From assembly GCA_902596355.1 (NCBI GenBank), contig CACJTS010000009.1, positions 1 through 47,343 of the forward strand: 47,343 nt of DNA. Direction: 5' to 3'. Position numbers and translations under genes: made by a program. The DNA is from an uncultured Pelagibacteraceae bacterium (lineage in GTDB: Bacteria; Pseudomonadota; Alphaproteobacteria; Pelagibacterales; Pelagibacteraceae). The notes under the pieces are model-generated. The model worked only from the letters and a program-made list of their open reading frames with translations. It had not been told where the DNA came from and did not search any database. Of this stretch, positions 8,081-17,432 are shown one piece after another (the stretch's first letter is position 1; each line of letters opens with the position of its first letter).

Positions 8081-9184
8081 ATGGAAATAAAAAAAACATC
8101 GCTAAATAAACTTCATCAAAGTAACAACGCTAAGTTTGTTGAATTTGCGGGATACGAAATGCCCATTCAGTATAGCAAAGGTATTATTGAGGAACATAAA
8201 TTCACAAGATCGAATTCTGGAATATTTGATGTATCTCATATGGGTCAATTATTTATATATGGCGATGAAAGCTTGACAGAAGAATTAGAAAAGATTTTTC
8301 CATTAGATTTAAAAAATCTAAAACAAAATTGCTCTAAGTATAGTTTTTTAATGAATGAAGATGCTGGGATTTATGATGATTTAATTATTACTAAAATAGA
8401 GGAGGGATATTTAATTATCTTAAATGCTGCATGCAAATATAAAGATTTTGAAATTTTATCTAATTTACTAGGTTCAAAATTTAAAATAAATTTAGACAAC
8501 AATAGATCTTTGATAGCAATTCAAGGACCTAAGTCTGTTGAAATTTTAAACTCAATTATAAATGGGGTTGATAAATTAAATTTTATGACAGGAAATTGGT
8601 TCGATTCTGATAATCAAAAATTATTTGTCACAAGATCAGGTTATACAGGGGAAGATGGATTTGAAATTTCAATTTCTAACGATAAAGCTGAAAAATTTGT
8701 TGAAAATCTAATAGAAAAGGGAGCACAACTTATAGGACTTGGGGCAAGAGATACCTTGAGATTAGAAGCTGGATTATGTTTATATGGTCACGAATTAGAT
8801 ATTAATAAAACACCAGTTGAGGCAAACCTGAGATGGGCAATCTCAAAATCTAGATTATCAAATGGAGGTTTTATTGGATCAAAAAAAATTATGAACCAAA
8901 TGCAGGATGGAGCAAGCCAAATAAGAGTAGGGATAAAGCCTGAAGGTAGATTGATTGCTAGAGAAAAAACTAAAATATTTGATGATACAGATACACAAAT
9001 TGGTGAGATAACTAGCGGGACGTTTGGACCAAGTGTGAACGGACCTATAGCGATGGGTTATGTTGATAAAGAGTTTTCAAAAGTTGATACTAAAATTTTG
9101 CTTGAGGTAAGAGGAAAAAAACATCCAGCAAATGTTTGTGCATTACCATTTTATAAAAAAAATTATGTGAAAGGAGTAAATTAA
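8081..9184 (+). CDS. gcvT: Glycine cleavage system aminomethyltransferase (T protein)
   Basis: The T protein moves the methylene group from aminomethyl-lipoyl-GcvH to tetrahydrofolate, releasing ammonia. The 367-residue protein has the typical sequence [13 protein letters not shown] near its start, the FDVSHMGQ and DDLIITK motifs, [11 protein letters not shown] near residue 190, and [20 protein letters not shown] near residue 225 with the folate-site Asp. The ATG at 8081 abuts the riboswitch stem and the next in-frame Met lies inside the conserved region, so this start is secure. It overlaps gcvH by one base (TAATG). Confidence 0.96.
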   Translation: MEIKKTSLNKLHQSNNAKFVEFAGYEMPIQYSKGIIEEHKFTRSNSGIFDVSHMGQLFIYGDESLTEELEKIFPLDLKNLKQNCSKYSFLMNEDAGIYDDLIITKIEEGYLIILNAACKYKDFEILSNLLGSKFKINLDNNRSLIAIQGPKSVEILNSIINGVDKLNFMTGNWFDSDNQKLFVTRSGYTGEDGFEISISNDKAEKFVENLIEKGAQLIGLGARDTLRLEAGLCLYGHELDINKTPVEANLRWAISKSRLSNGGFIGSKKIMNQMQDGASQIRVGIKPEGRLIAREKTKIFDDTDTQIGEITSGTFGPSVNGPIAMGYVDKEFSKVDTKILLEVRGKKHPANVCALPFYKKNYVKGVN

Positions 9185-9564
9185 TGAGTGAAGTAAAATT
9201 TTCTAAAGAACATGAGTGGATTACTTTAGAGGGAGATGTAGCCACAATAGGAATTACAAAACATGCAACAGAAATGCTTGGCGACATAGTTTTTGCAGAA
9301 CTTCCTGAAAAAGGATCTAATGTTGAAAAAGATGGTACAGCAGGAGTAGTAGAGTCTACGAAAGCTGCTAGTGATGTTTATACTCCAGTTAGTGGTGAAG
9401 TAGTAGATACTAATCAAGCTATTGTAGATGACCCTTCTAAAATTAATGAAGATCCAGAGGGTTTAGCATGGTTTTTTAAACTTAAAATGAAAGATCAATC
9501 TGAAATGGATAGTCTCATGAACAAAGAAGAATACGATAAATTTGCAAAGGAGAGTACTAGCTAA
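9184..9564 (+). CDS. gcvH: Glycine cleavage system H protein
   Basis: Small lipoyl carrier that shuttles the aminomethyl group between GcvP, GcvT and the lipoamide dehydrogenase. The 126-residue protein begins with the usual KFSKEHEWI, continues with [20 protein letters not shown], and carries the lipoyl attachment site in [10 protein letters not shown], placing the modified lysine at residue 60. The ending [13 protein letters not shown] is also typical. Start and stop codons overlap those of gcvT and gcvP by one base each, giving strict translational coupling. No lipoyl ligase or dihydrolipoamide dehydrogenase gene is in this window. Confidence 0.96.
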   Translation: MSEVKFSKEHEWITLEGDVATIGITKHATEMLGDIVFAELPEKGSNVEKDGTAGVVESTKAASDVYTPVSGEVVDTNQAIVDDPSKINEDPEGLAWFFKLKMKDQSEMDSLMNKEEYDKFAKESTS

Positions 9565-12434
9565 TGTTACATAATTCTCAAAAAGATTTTTTAAAAAGAC
9601 ACATAGGACCTTCAAATGAAGATCAAAATACAATGCTTAAGGAACTTAATTACAAATCACTAGATGATTTAATTAAAAGTACAGTTCCAGAAAAAATCCA
9701 ATTGAAGGATGAATTAAATATTGGTGACTCAAATTCAGAATATGAAGCATTAAGAAAATTAAAAGCAATTTCGAAAAAAAATCAAATTTACTCTAACTTT
9801 ATTGGGATGGGTTATTATGGCACTTATACGCCATATGTAATTCTAAGAAATATTTTAGAAAATCCAGGTTGGTACACTTCTTACACACCTTATCAACCCG
9901 AGGTAGCTCAAGGAAGATTAGAAATGCTACTTAATTTCCAACAAATGATAGTTGATTTCACAGGAATGGATATCGCAAATGCATCTTTATTGGATGAAGG
10001 AACAGCAGCCGCTGAAGCAATGGGATTAAGTCATAGATTAAATAAAAAGGACAGCAATTTAGTTTTTGTCTCAGAAAATTGTCACCCACAAACAATCGAT
10101 GTGATCCAAACAAGAGCAGAACCAATGGGATTAAAAGTACTTGTTGGTAATGAAGATAAAGTATTAGATCAATTAAAAGAAGATTTAGTTTGTGGCATAT
10201 TGCAATATCCGGGAACATTAGGAGATATAAAAGATCCTAGTGAAGCAATAAGTAAAATTCATAAAAAAAATGGTAAATCAATTTTAGCTTGTGATTTATT
10301 AGCACTTGCTAAGTTAAAAACACCAAGAGAACTAGGAGCAGATATTGCTGTAGGAAGTTCTCAAAGATTTGGAATTCCAATGGGCTATGGTGGACCTCAT
10401 GCAGCCTTTTTTGCAACTAAAGACGAATACAAAAGATCTATGCCAGGAAGAATTGTAGGTGTCTCTGTTGATAGACACGGAAACAAGGCATACAGATTAT
10501 CACTACAAACAAGGGAACAACATATAAGAAGAGACAAGGCTACAAGTAATATTTGTACTGCCCAAGCCTTATTAGCAATTGTTTCAGCAGCATATGCAAT
10601 TTATCATGGTCCAGAGGGTATCCGAACTATTTCTGAGAGAGTTTCTCAATTAGCTAAAAACTTTGCAGATAAATTAAAACAATCAGGATATGAAATTTAT
10701 TCAGATCATTTCTTTGATACGGTTACAATTGTTACTAAAGATAAAACTGATCAAATCTATAAAAATGCTTTAGATCAAAAAGTAAATATTAGAAAAGTAA
10801 ATTCTGAAATGCTAGCAGTTTCTTTCGATGAAAAGAAAAATGTTTATAGAGTAAATCAATTACTAAAAATTTTTAATGCAGCAGAATCAATTAAAAAAGA
10901 AGATCCAACAGTAAGTTTACCCAATTTACCAAAAAATTTATTAAGAACTTCAAAATATTTAGAACACCCTGTTTTTAATTCATACCATTCAGAAACCGAG
11001 ATGCTTAGATATTTAAAAAAATTAGAGGATAAAGATATAGCCCTTAATAGAACTATGATTGCACTTGGCTCATGTACTATGAAATTAAATGCTACTGCGG
11101 AAATGATCCCTATTTCATGGAGAGAATTAGCAGAGCCTCATCCATTTGTACCTATTGAGCAGATGGAAGGATATAGAGATTTATTCACTGATCTTAAAAA
11201 TTGGCTAAGATCAATTACTGGTTTTTCTGGTGTTTCACTTCAACCAAATGCAGGAGCTCAAGGGGAATATGCAGGATTAATGGTTATTAGAAAGTATCAT
11301 TTAGACAGAGGTGATGAAAATAGAAATATATGTTTAATACCAAGTTCAGCACATGGAACTAATCCTGCCAGCGCACAAATGGTTGGAATGAAAGTTGTTG
11401 TTGTTGATTGTGATAAAGAAGGAAATGTTGATTTTGAAGATTTAAAGAAAAAAGCAGAAATGCATTCTGAAAATCTTGGAGCATTAATGGTCACTTATCC
11501 GTCTACTCATGGAGTATTTGAGGAAAAAATTACAGATATATGTGAGTTAATTCATAAACACGGTGGTCAAGTTTATATGGATGGTGCAAATTTAAATGCC
11601 CTTGTTGGTATAGCAAGACCTGGAAATTTTGGTCCAGATGTTTGCCACATAAACTTACACAAAACATTCTGTATTCCACATGGTGGTGGAGGACCAGGAA
11701 TGGGACCAATTGCATGTAAAAGACATTTACAAGTTTATCTACCTAATCATCCAGTTGTTAAAGACTGTGGACCTGCAACGGGAATAGGAGCAGTTTCAGC
11801 AGCACCTTGGGGAAGCTCAAGTATTTTATCAATTTCTTGGATGTATATTAAAATGATGGGTTCTGAAGGTTTAAAATTAGCAACGCAAGTTGCAATTTTA
11901 AATGCAAATTATATAGCTCATAGACTTAAAGACCATTATCCAATTCTTTATAAAGGCTCAAACGGAAATGTAGCTCACGAATGTATAATAGATATAAGAT
12001 CTATTAAAAGTGAAACAGGCATTACCGAAGAAGATATAGCAAAAAGATTGATTGATTATGGTTTTCATGCACCAACAATGTCATGGCCAGTAGCAGGTAC
12101 AATGATGATTGAACCAACTGAAAGTGAGAGCTTATCTGAACTTGATAGATTTTGTGATACTTTAATTAGCATTAAATCAGAAATAGATATGATCAAGTCT
12201 GGAAAATTTGATAAAGTTGATAATCCAATTAAAAATGCACCTCACACTGATATTGAATTAGCCTCGGATGAATGGAGTCATAAATATTCTAGAGAGCAAG
12301 CTGCATACCCAGCAAAATTCTTAAAAGCAAATAAATTTTGGCCTCCAGTTGCAAGAGTTGATAACGTATACGGAGACAAAAATATTTTTTGTACTTGTCC
12401 AAGCATGGATGAGTTTAAAGAAGATGCAGCATAA
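9564..12434 (+). CDS. gcvP: Glycine dehydrogenase (decarboxylating), P protein, homodimer type
   Basis: PLP enzyme that decarboxylates glycine and loads the aminomethyl group on GcvH. At 956 residues it is the single-chain type with both the N- and C-terminal halves fused, not the two-gene form. The N-terminus has FLKRHIGPSNEDQ and FIGMGYYGTYTP; the C-terminal half holds SCTMKLNATAEM, SSAHGTNPASAQ and the PLP lysine at residue 700 in HINLHKTF followed by a Gly-rich loop. It ends the core gcv cluster; the next gene begins six bases later, so transcription probably runs on into the lipid genes. Confidence 0.96.
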   Translation: MLHNSQKDFLKRHIGPSNEDQNTMLKELNYKSLDDLIKSTVPEKIQLKDELNIGDSNSEYEALRKLKAISKKNQIYSNFIGMGYYGTYTPYVILRNILENPGWYTSYTPYQPEVAQGRLEMLLNFQQMIVDFTGMDIANASLLDEGTAAAEAMGLSHRLNKKDSNLVFVSENCHPQTIDVIQTRAEPMGLKVLVGNEDKVLDQLKEDLVCGILQYPGTLGDIKDPSEAISKIHKKNGKSILACDLLALAKLKTPRELGADIAVGSSQRFGIPMGYGGPHAAFFATKDEYKRSMPGRIVGVSVDRHGNKAYRLSLQTREQHIRRDKATSNICTAQALLAIVSAAYAIYHGPEGIRTISERVSQLAKNFADKLKQSGYEIYSDHFFDTVTIVTKDKTDQIYKNALDQKVNIRKVNSEMLAVSFDEKKNVYRVNQLLKIFNAAESIKKEDPTVSLPNLPKNLLRTSKYLEHPVFNSYHSETEMLRYLKKLEDKDIALNRTMIALGSCTMKLNATAEMIPISWRELAEPHPFVPIEQMEGYRDLFTDLKNWLRSITGFSGVSLQPNAGAQGEYAGLMVIRKYHLDRGDENRNICLIPSSAHGTNPASAQMVGMKVVVVDCDKEGNVDFEDLKKKAEMHSENLGALMVTYPSTHGVFEEKITDICELIHKHGGQVYMDGANLNALVGIARPGNFGPDVCHINLHKTFCIPHGGGGPGMGPIACKRHLQVYLPNHPVVKDCGPATGIGAVSAAPWGSSSILSISWMYIKMMGSEGLKLATQVAILNANYIAHRLKDHYPILYKGSNGNVAHECIIDIRSIKSETGITEEDIAKRLIDYGFHAPTMSWPVAGTMMIEPTESESLSELDRFCDTLISIKSEIDMIKSGKFDKVDNPIKNAPHTDIELASDEWSHKYSREQAAYPAKFLKANKFWPPVARVDNVYGDKNIFCTCPSMDEFKEDAA

Positions 12435-12440
12435 TAATTA

Positions 12441-13679
12441 ATGAAAATTGCTGTTGTTGGCTCAGGAATTTCTGGATTAAGTGCTGCTTATTATTTGTCA
12501 AAAAAACATCAGGTAGATCTTTTTGAAAGAGAGGACCATTTTGGTGGACATTCTCATACAATAGATTTACTTTTTGATGAAAAAAAAGTTCCAGTAGATA
12601 TTGGTTTTATTGTTTTTAATTTTCAAACTTATCCAAATTTAATTAATTTTTTTAATGAAAATGACGTTCAAATTGAAAAAAGCAACATGTCTTTTTCAGT
12701 TTCAGTAGATAATACAAATTTTGAATATTGTGGAAAAGGATTAAGTGGAATTTTCTCAAATAAATCAAATTTATTTAACACAGAGTTCTTAAAAATGTTT
12801 TTTGATATAATTAAATTCTATAAAAAAAGTGATCAAGCAAATATATCTAATGATAAAATTACTCTAGGCGAATATTTAAAAATCAACAAATTATCCAAAA
12901 CATTTGTTGATTATCATATAATACCAATGGTATCTGCAATTTGGTCTATGCCTCCTTATGAAGCGAGTAAAATGCCAATAAGTTTTTTTCTTAGATTTTT
13001 TCAAAATCATGGTTTGTTTAAATTAAAAAACAGACCACAGTGGTACACGGTAACTAATAGAAGCAGAACTTATGTAAGTAAAATACTTTCTCAAATAAGC
13101 GGTGAACATTATAAAAATTATAAAGTTACAAAAATAAAAAGGAAATCATCAGGATTAGATTTATATTATGGTGGAGAAAGTGAATTTTTCGATTATGAAA
13201 AAGTAATTTTGGCGACACATGCTGATGAAGCCTTAAAGTTAATTGAAAATCCAACTGATGATGAGAAAAATATTCTCTCTAATTTTAGCTACAAAGAAAA
13301 TATAGCCTATATACATACAGATCAGCGGGCTATGCCTAAAAACAAAAAAGCCTGGTCCTCTTGGAATTCTTCAATAGATGATAAGAATTTAGAGAAAAAT
13401 TCAATTACATACTGGTTAAATTTATTACAAAACTTAAAGTGTGAGGAAAATATTTTCTTAACACTAAATCCTTACTTCAAAATTGATGAGAAAAAAATAT
13501 TGAGAAAAGTAAAATTTACACATCCTTATTATGATCAAAAAGCACTGGATGCTCAATCAGAGCTTGTTAAAATACAAAATCAAAAAGATTTACTTTTTTG
13601 TGGGAGTTATTTCGGTTACGGATTTCATGAAGATGGAATAAAATCATCTATTGAAATGCTGAAAAACCTTAATGTTTAA
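12441..13679 (+). CDS. FAD-dependent amine-oxidase-fold protein (COG2907-like)
   Basis: A 412-residue flavoprotein. The FAD-binding GSGISGLSAAYYLS lies at residues 7-20, followed by the acidic end of the second strand (LFEREDHFGGHSHT) and the family trait VDIGFIVFNFQTYPNL. The central RPQWYTVTNRSRTYV and the terminal LFCGSYFGYGFHEDGIKSS close the FAD site. This family nearly always neighbours DUF1365 and a Cfa-like methyltransferase, as it does here. In alphaproteobacteria, related modules belong to the photooxidative stress response and to methyl- or furan-fatty-acid formation on phospholipids; whether this protein acts as a desaturase or reductase on such chains is inference. Confidence 0.82.
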   Translation: MKIAVVGSGISGLSAAYYLSKKHQVDLFEREDHFGGHSHTIDLLFDEKKVPVDIGFIVFNFQTYPNLINFFNENDVQIEKSNMSFSVSVDNTNFEYCGKGLSGIFSNKSNLFNTEFLKMFFDIIKFYKKSDQANISNDKITLGEYLKINKLSKTFVDYHIIPMVSAIWSMPPYEASKMPISFFLRFFQNHGLFKLKNRPQWYTVTNRSRTYVSKILSQISGEHYKNYKVTKIKRKSSGLDLYYGGESEFFDYEKVILATHADEALKLIENPTDDEKNILSNFSYKENIAYIHTDQRAMPKNKKAWSSWNSSIDDKNLEKNSITYWLNLLQNLKCEENIFLTLNPYFKIDEKKILRKVKFTHPYYDQKALDAQSELVKIQNQKDLLFCGSYFGYGFHEDGIKSSIEMLKNLNV

Positions 13680-14436
13680 TTCTTGTATATATAATGGAAA
13701 TGTAATCCACAAAAGACTCAAACCAAAAGAACATTTTTTTAAATATAAAGTATTTTCACTATTTATTGATCTGTCAGAACTTAATGAACTTAATAAAAAA
13801 TTAAAATTTTTTTCTTTCAATAAATTTAATCTAATTAGTTTTTATGAGAAAGATCATGGAGAGCGCGATGGGTCATCTCTTTTTGAGTGGGTAAAGAAAA
13901 ATCTAATTAATAACGGAGTCGGTATAGACGATATAAAAGTTAAACTTTTATGTTATCCAAGAATATTAGGTTATGTTTTTAATCCACTAAGTATTTTTTT
14001 TGTGTATGATAAAAATTATAATTTAATTTCTATTTTATATGAAGTTAAAAATACATTTGATGAGCAACATACATATGTTTTTAAAGTAGAGAATCAAAAT
14101 AAATTAATTCAAAATAGTTGCTCAAAAAAATTTCATGTGTCACCATTTATTGAAATGGATTGTAATTATTTTTTTAAGATATTAAATCCAGGTCATAAGT
14201 TATCAGTTGTAATAGATCAATATGATCAAGAAGGAAAAATTCTTTTCGCGTCTCAAGATGGCGAAAGATCCGACTTGACAAGTAAAAACTTAATGAATTC
14301 TTATCTAAAACACCCCTTAATGACACTTAAAATAATCTCTGCGATACATTTTGAAGCGTTTAAATTGTGGATTAAAGGAATTAAATTTATTAAAAAAAAA
14401 TTTAAAATTAAAAATAATTTAACAGTAGAAAATTAA
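13672..14436 (+). CDS. DUF1365 domain protein
   Basis: A 254-residue protein matching DUF1365, with the near N-terminal YNGNVIHKRLKPKEHFFKYK (the H-R-R-like start of the family), YEKDHGERDG, VKLLCYPRILGYVFNPLSIFF, YEVKNTFDEQHTY and FHVSPFIEMDCNYFF. It overlaps the flavoprotein gene by eight bases and touches the methyltransferase gene (TAATG), so the three are tightly coupled. The biochemical role of DUF1365 is not established to my knowledge; its constant company with Cfa-like enzymes suggests work on membrane fatty acyl chains. The C-terminus is strongly basic. Confidence 0.85.
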   Translation: MFNSCIYNGNVIHKRLKPKEHFFKYKVFSLFIDLSELNELNKKLKFFSFNKFNLISFYEKDHGERDGSSLFEWVKKNLINNGVGIDDIKVKLLCYPRILGYVFNPLSIFFVYDKNYNLISILYEVKNTFDEQHTYVFKVENQNKLIQNSCSKKFHVSPFIEMDCNYFFKILNPGHKLSVVIDQYDQEGKILFASQDGERSDLTSKNLMNSYLKHPLMTLKIISAIHFEAFKLWIKGIKFIKKKFKIKNNLTVEN

Positions 14437-15614
14437 TGTTTTTAAATAATGCAGCAGATAAATTAGTTTTTAAATTTCTTAATAATATAAGTCATGGTTA
14501 TCTAGAGTTAATCACATATGATGGGAAAGTATTAAAGTTTGGAAATTCAAATGAAAAATTACATGCAAATATCTTAATCAAAAAACCAGATTTTAATTAT
14601 AATTTAATTAGGTGTGGTAGTATTGGATTTGCTGAGAGCTACATGAGAGGTGAATTTGAAACTGATAACTTATCAAATTTAATTGAATTAACTGCGAGAA
14701 ATATTGAAGTAGTACATAAATTTTCAGGACTTCTTGATTTTCCAATAATTAATTTTGTTAAAAATAAAATAGTCAAAAATACAAAAAGCCGTAGTAAAGA
14801 AAATATTGCAAAACATTATGATTTGGGAAATGATTTTTTTTCTCTTTGGTTAGATGATACACTTACATACTCTAGTGCTATTTTTGATAATAAATCAAAA
14901 AATCTTTCTGATGCTCAAAATAACAAATATCAAAAATTAATTGATCTTATTAAACCAAATAATGGTGACAAAGTTTTAGAAATAGGATGTGGTTGGGGAG
15001 GTTTTGCTGAGTATCTAGGTAAAAAATACGATGTAAAGCTAGACTGTATTACAATATCAAAAAAACAATTTGAATACGCAAAAGAAAGAATTTTTAATTG
15101 TGGATTAAACGAAAAAGTTAATATTGAAATAAAAGATTACAGAGACCTTAAAAGCAAATATGATTCAATTGCTTCTATAGAGATGATTGAGGCTGTTGGT
15201 CAAAATTATTTAGAGGGATATTTTAAAACAATAAAAAATAACTTATCTGATGGTGGAAAGGCTGCTATTCAAGCAATTACTATAGATGACAGATTGTTTG
15301 ATAGATATAAAAACAAGCAGGATTTTATTCAAAAATATATTTTTCCTGGAGGTTTTTTGCCAAATAAAAATAGCATTAATCGATATGTTTCTGACAACGG
15401 TTTAACTATAAATTCATATGTCTCTTATGCTGACCACTATGCAAATACATTAGATATATGGAGAAATGAGTTTTTAAAAAAATGGGATTTAATAAAGAAT
15501 CAAGGTTTTGACTTAACATTTAAAAGGATGTGGGAGTTTTACCTCTCTTATTGTGAGGCAGGATTTAAGTCTAAAAATATTGATCTAATACAATTTTCAA
15601 TGCAAAACAAATAA
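14436..15614 (+). CDS. Cfa-family SAM-dependent fatty-acyl methyltransferase
   Basis: A 392-residue member of the cyclopropane-fatty-acid synthase family, which adds a SAM-derived carbon to double bonds of phospholipid acyl chains. HYDLGNDFF is at 127-135, the SAM loop VLEIGCGWGG at 180-189, and IFPGGFLP at 302-309. Compared with the E. coli Cfa bicarbonate site, Glu239, Tyr317 and Cys354 appear kept (Glu252, Tyr335, Cys373), but Cys139 is Ser147 and His266 is Gln279. That pattern makes plain cyclopropane formation less certain and would fit a methylating relative such as the UfaM or TmsB type. The position in a flavoprotein/DUF1365 module supports this. Confidence 0.8.
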   Translation: MFLNNAADKLVFKFLNNISHGYLELITYDGKVLKFGNSNEKLHANILIKKPDFNYNLIRCGSIGFAESYMRGEFETDNLSNLIELTARNIEVVHKFSGLLDFPIINFVKNKIVKNTKSRSKENIAKHYDLGNDFFSLWLDDTLTYSSAIFDNKSKNLSDAQNNKYQKLIDLIKPNNGDKVLEIGCGWGGFAEYLGKKYDVKLDCITISKKQFEYAKERIFNCGLNEKVNIEIKDYRDLKSKYDSIASIEMIEAVGQNYLEGYFKTIKNNLSDGGKAAIQAITIDDRLFDRYKNKQDFIQKYIFPGGFLPNKNSINRYVSDNGLTINSYVSYADHYANTLDIWRNEFLKKWDLIKNQGFDLTFKRMWEFYLSYCEAGFKSKNIDLIQFSMQNK

Positions 15615-15631
15615 AAATAATTGAGACATTT

Positions 15632-16180
15632 ATGCGACATATAAAAATAATTAAGTCAATTTCATTGATAATTTCATTATTCTTAATTACAAGTTGCTCA
15701 AATAATAGCGCTATGAAACCAGAAGACTTTAAAAACAAAGAACCAAGATTAATTATTGAGGAATATTTATCAGGAAATGTTAAAGCTTGGGGTGTACTAC
15801 AAAATAGGTCAGGAAAAGTTACTAGACAATTTTCTGCAGATCTAAACGGGACTTGGGATGGAAAGCAACTAATCCTTAAAGAAAAATTTAACTGGGACGA
15901 TGGTGAAGTTCAAGATAGAGAATGGACAATAAATAAAATTGATGAGCATAATTATGAAGGAACAGCAGGAGATGTTGTTGGTAAAGCAATAGGATACTCT
16001 TATGGACCTGCTTTTAAATTTGAATATGTTTTATTAGTTCCTGTCAAAGGTAAAGAGTTAAAAATAACTTTTGATGATTGGATTTTTAAACAAGATGATA
16101 GAGTTGCAATTAATAGAGCAACAATGACTAAATTTGGTTTTAAAGTAGCCGAGTTAACAGTTGTATTTGTAAAAGATTAA
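15632..16180 (+). CDS. DUF3833 lipoprotein
   Basis: A 182-residue protein with a lipoprotein signal: a basic N-terminus, a hydrophobic stretch and the lipobox LITSC, with Cys22 or close to it as the lipidated residue. The mature part matches DUF3833 (EEYLSGNVKAWGVLQNRSGK, GTWDGKQLILKEKFNWDDGE, REWTINK, GTAGDVVGKA, FDDWIFKQDDRVAINRATM). Function is unknown; the family usually sits with flavoprotein, DUF1365 and Cfa-like genes, so a role in membrane-lipid handling in the periplasm is likely. It ends one base before the convergent SDR gene. Confidence 0.85.
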   Translation: MRHIKIIKSISLIISLFLITSCSNNSAMKPEDFKNKEPRLIIEEYLSGNVKAWGVLQNRSGKVTRQFSADLNGTWDGKQLILKEKFNWDDGEVQDREWTINKIDEHNYEGTAGDVVGKAIGYSYGPAFKFEYVLLVPVKGKELKITFDDWIFKQDDRVAINRATMTKFGFKVAELTVVFVKD

Positions 16181-16939
16181 CTATTTTTTTTGATATTTCG
16201 TTAGTTTTCCAACTAAACTAAAATAAATTTTACTCGGTAAAAAACTCAATAGTTTTAATGTAATTGTAAGTGATTTTGGAAAATGTATTTCAAATATATT
16301 TTTTTTAACTAAACCTTCATAAATTTGATCTGCAGCATACTCAGGAGTTTTCAAAAAAGGCATTTTAAAATCATTTTTATCTGTCATTGGTGTTTTAATA
16401 AATCCAGGAGATACTAAAGAAATACGTACATTATATCTTTTAAAATCAAAGTACAAACTTTCAGCTAAGTTATTTAATGCAGATTTAGATGGCCCATATC
16501 CAGTTGAATTAGGTAACCCCCTATATCCTGCAATTGAAGAAACAATAGTAATTATACCGTTTTTTTTATCTCTAAAGTATTGTTCAACTGCTTTAATGCT
16601 ATTCACAGTTCCAAAAAAATTTACTTTAAAGACGTCTTCCATTTGTTCTACATTAATATCTTTTTCTTTTTTTGGATCCCATGTTCCAGTTGAAAAAAAA
16701 CAAATATCAATATTTTCATATTTGTTTTTAATTTCATTAAATACTTCTTTACACTTTTCTTTATCTGTTACATCTAAAGGAAAACTTGAAATATTTTCAT
16801 AAGAATTTGAAAGCTCGTTTAATAATTCAGCTCTTCTTGCAGATATAGCAACATTCCATCCTTTGCTTGCAAACTTAATTGCTAAGGCTTTACCAATCCC
16901 AGTGCTTCCACCTGTAATCCAAATAGTTTTTTTACTCAT
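16181..16939 (-). CDS. Short-chain dehydrogenase/reductase (SDR)
   Basis: A 252-residue classical SDR. The NAD(P) loop TGGSTGIG is at residues 9-16, with the basic SARR at 33-36 suggesting NADP preference. The catalytic set is Ser134 or Ser135 (IVSSIAG), Tyr148 and Lys152 (YGPSK). The usual NNAG segment is replaced by FFSTGTW near 81-87, a known kind of variation. It is the only gene of the lipid module on the minus strand and diverges from tspO across a gap of a few bases. In other proteobacteria an SDR of this kind accompanies the same flavoprotein and methyltransferase; the substrate is unknown. Confidence 0.88.
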   Translation of the reverse strand: MSKKTIWITGGSTGIGKALAIKFASKGWNVAISARRAELLNELSNSYENISSFPLDVTDKEKCKEVFNEIKNKYENIDICFFSTGTWDPKKEKDINVEQMEDVFKVNFFGTVNSIKAVEQYFRDKKNGIITIVSSIAGYRGLPNSTGYGPSKSALNNLAESLYFDFKRYNVRISLVSPGFIKTPMTDKNDFKMPFLKTPEYAADQIYEGLVKKNIFEIHFPKSLTITLKLLSFLPSKIYFSLVGKLTKYQKK

Positions 16940-16962
16940 TTTTTGTTATGTATATATCTAGC

Positions 16963-17430
16963 ATGTTTAAAAATAAATTTTTAACATTTATATTGTTTCT
17001 CGCTATTACATTTTCTGCTTCATTAATTGGGGGGTTAGCTACCATTACTTTTAAAGAGCCATGGTACTCGTTACTAAATAAACCAACATTTAATCCACCA
17101 GATTGGATATTTGGTCCTGTTTGGACAACTCTATACATAATGATGACAATATCCATATGGCTTTATTGGCATAACAAAAACAAAGATATGAACACTGTTT
17201 ATATTTATTTTATTCATTTAATATTCAATACAACTTGGAGTGTAGTTTTTTTTGTTTTCCATAATATGGTTTTGGCACTTGTAATAATAATCATACTAAT
17301 AGCATTGATAATCAATCTAATTTCAAGATTTAAACGCGTCAAGATGTTGAGTGCATACTTAATGATTCCATATTTACTTTGGTGTAGCTTTGCACTAATC
17401 CTGAATACAAGCTTAATTATATTAAATTAA
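16963..17430 (+). CDS. tspO: TspO/MBR family membrane protein
   Basis: A small five-helix inner- or outer-membrane protein related to the tryptophan-rich sensory protein and the mitochondrial translocator protein. The family core is present: SLIGGLAT, WYSLLNKPTFNPPDWIFGPVWTTLY (given in parts: WYSLLNKPTFNPP and WIFGPVWT), the TTWSVVFF and YLLWCSFALILN segments. TspO proteins bind tetrapyrroles and influence photooxidative stress responses. I prefer the ATG at 16963, which gives a normal hydrophobic N-terminus; an ATG at 16948 would add five residues. It is followed after two bases by a flavoprotein gene. Its place next to the lipid module is in line with a shared role in light or oxygen stress, as inference. 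Confidence 0.88.
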   Translation: MFKNKFLTFILFLAITFSASLIGGLATITFKEPWYSLLNKPTFNPPDWIFGPVWTTLYIMMTISIWLYWHNKNKDMNTVYIYFIHLIFNTTWSVVFFVFHNMVLALVIIIILIALIINLISRFKRVKMLSAYLMIPYLLWCSFALILNTSLIILN

Positions 17431-17432
17431 AT

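Noticed and set aside
9090-9417. Short minus-strand frames over gcvT and gcvH
   Set aside because: They mirror well-conserved genes and have Cys- and Phe-rich compositions typical of antisense reading.
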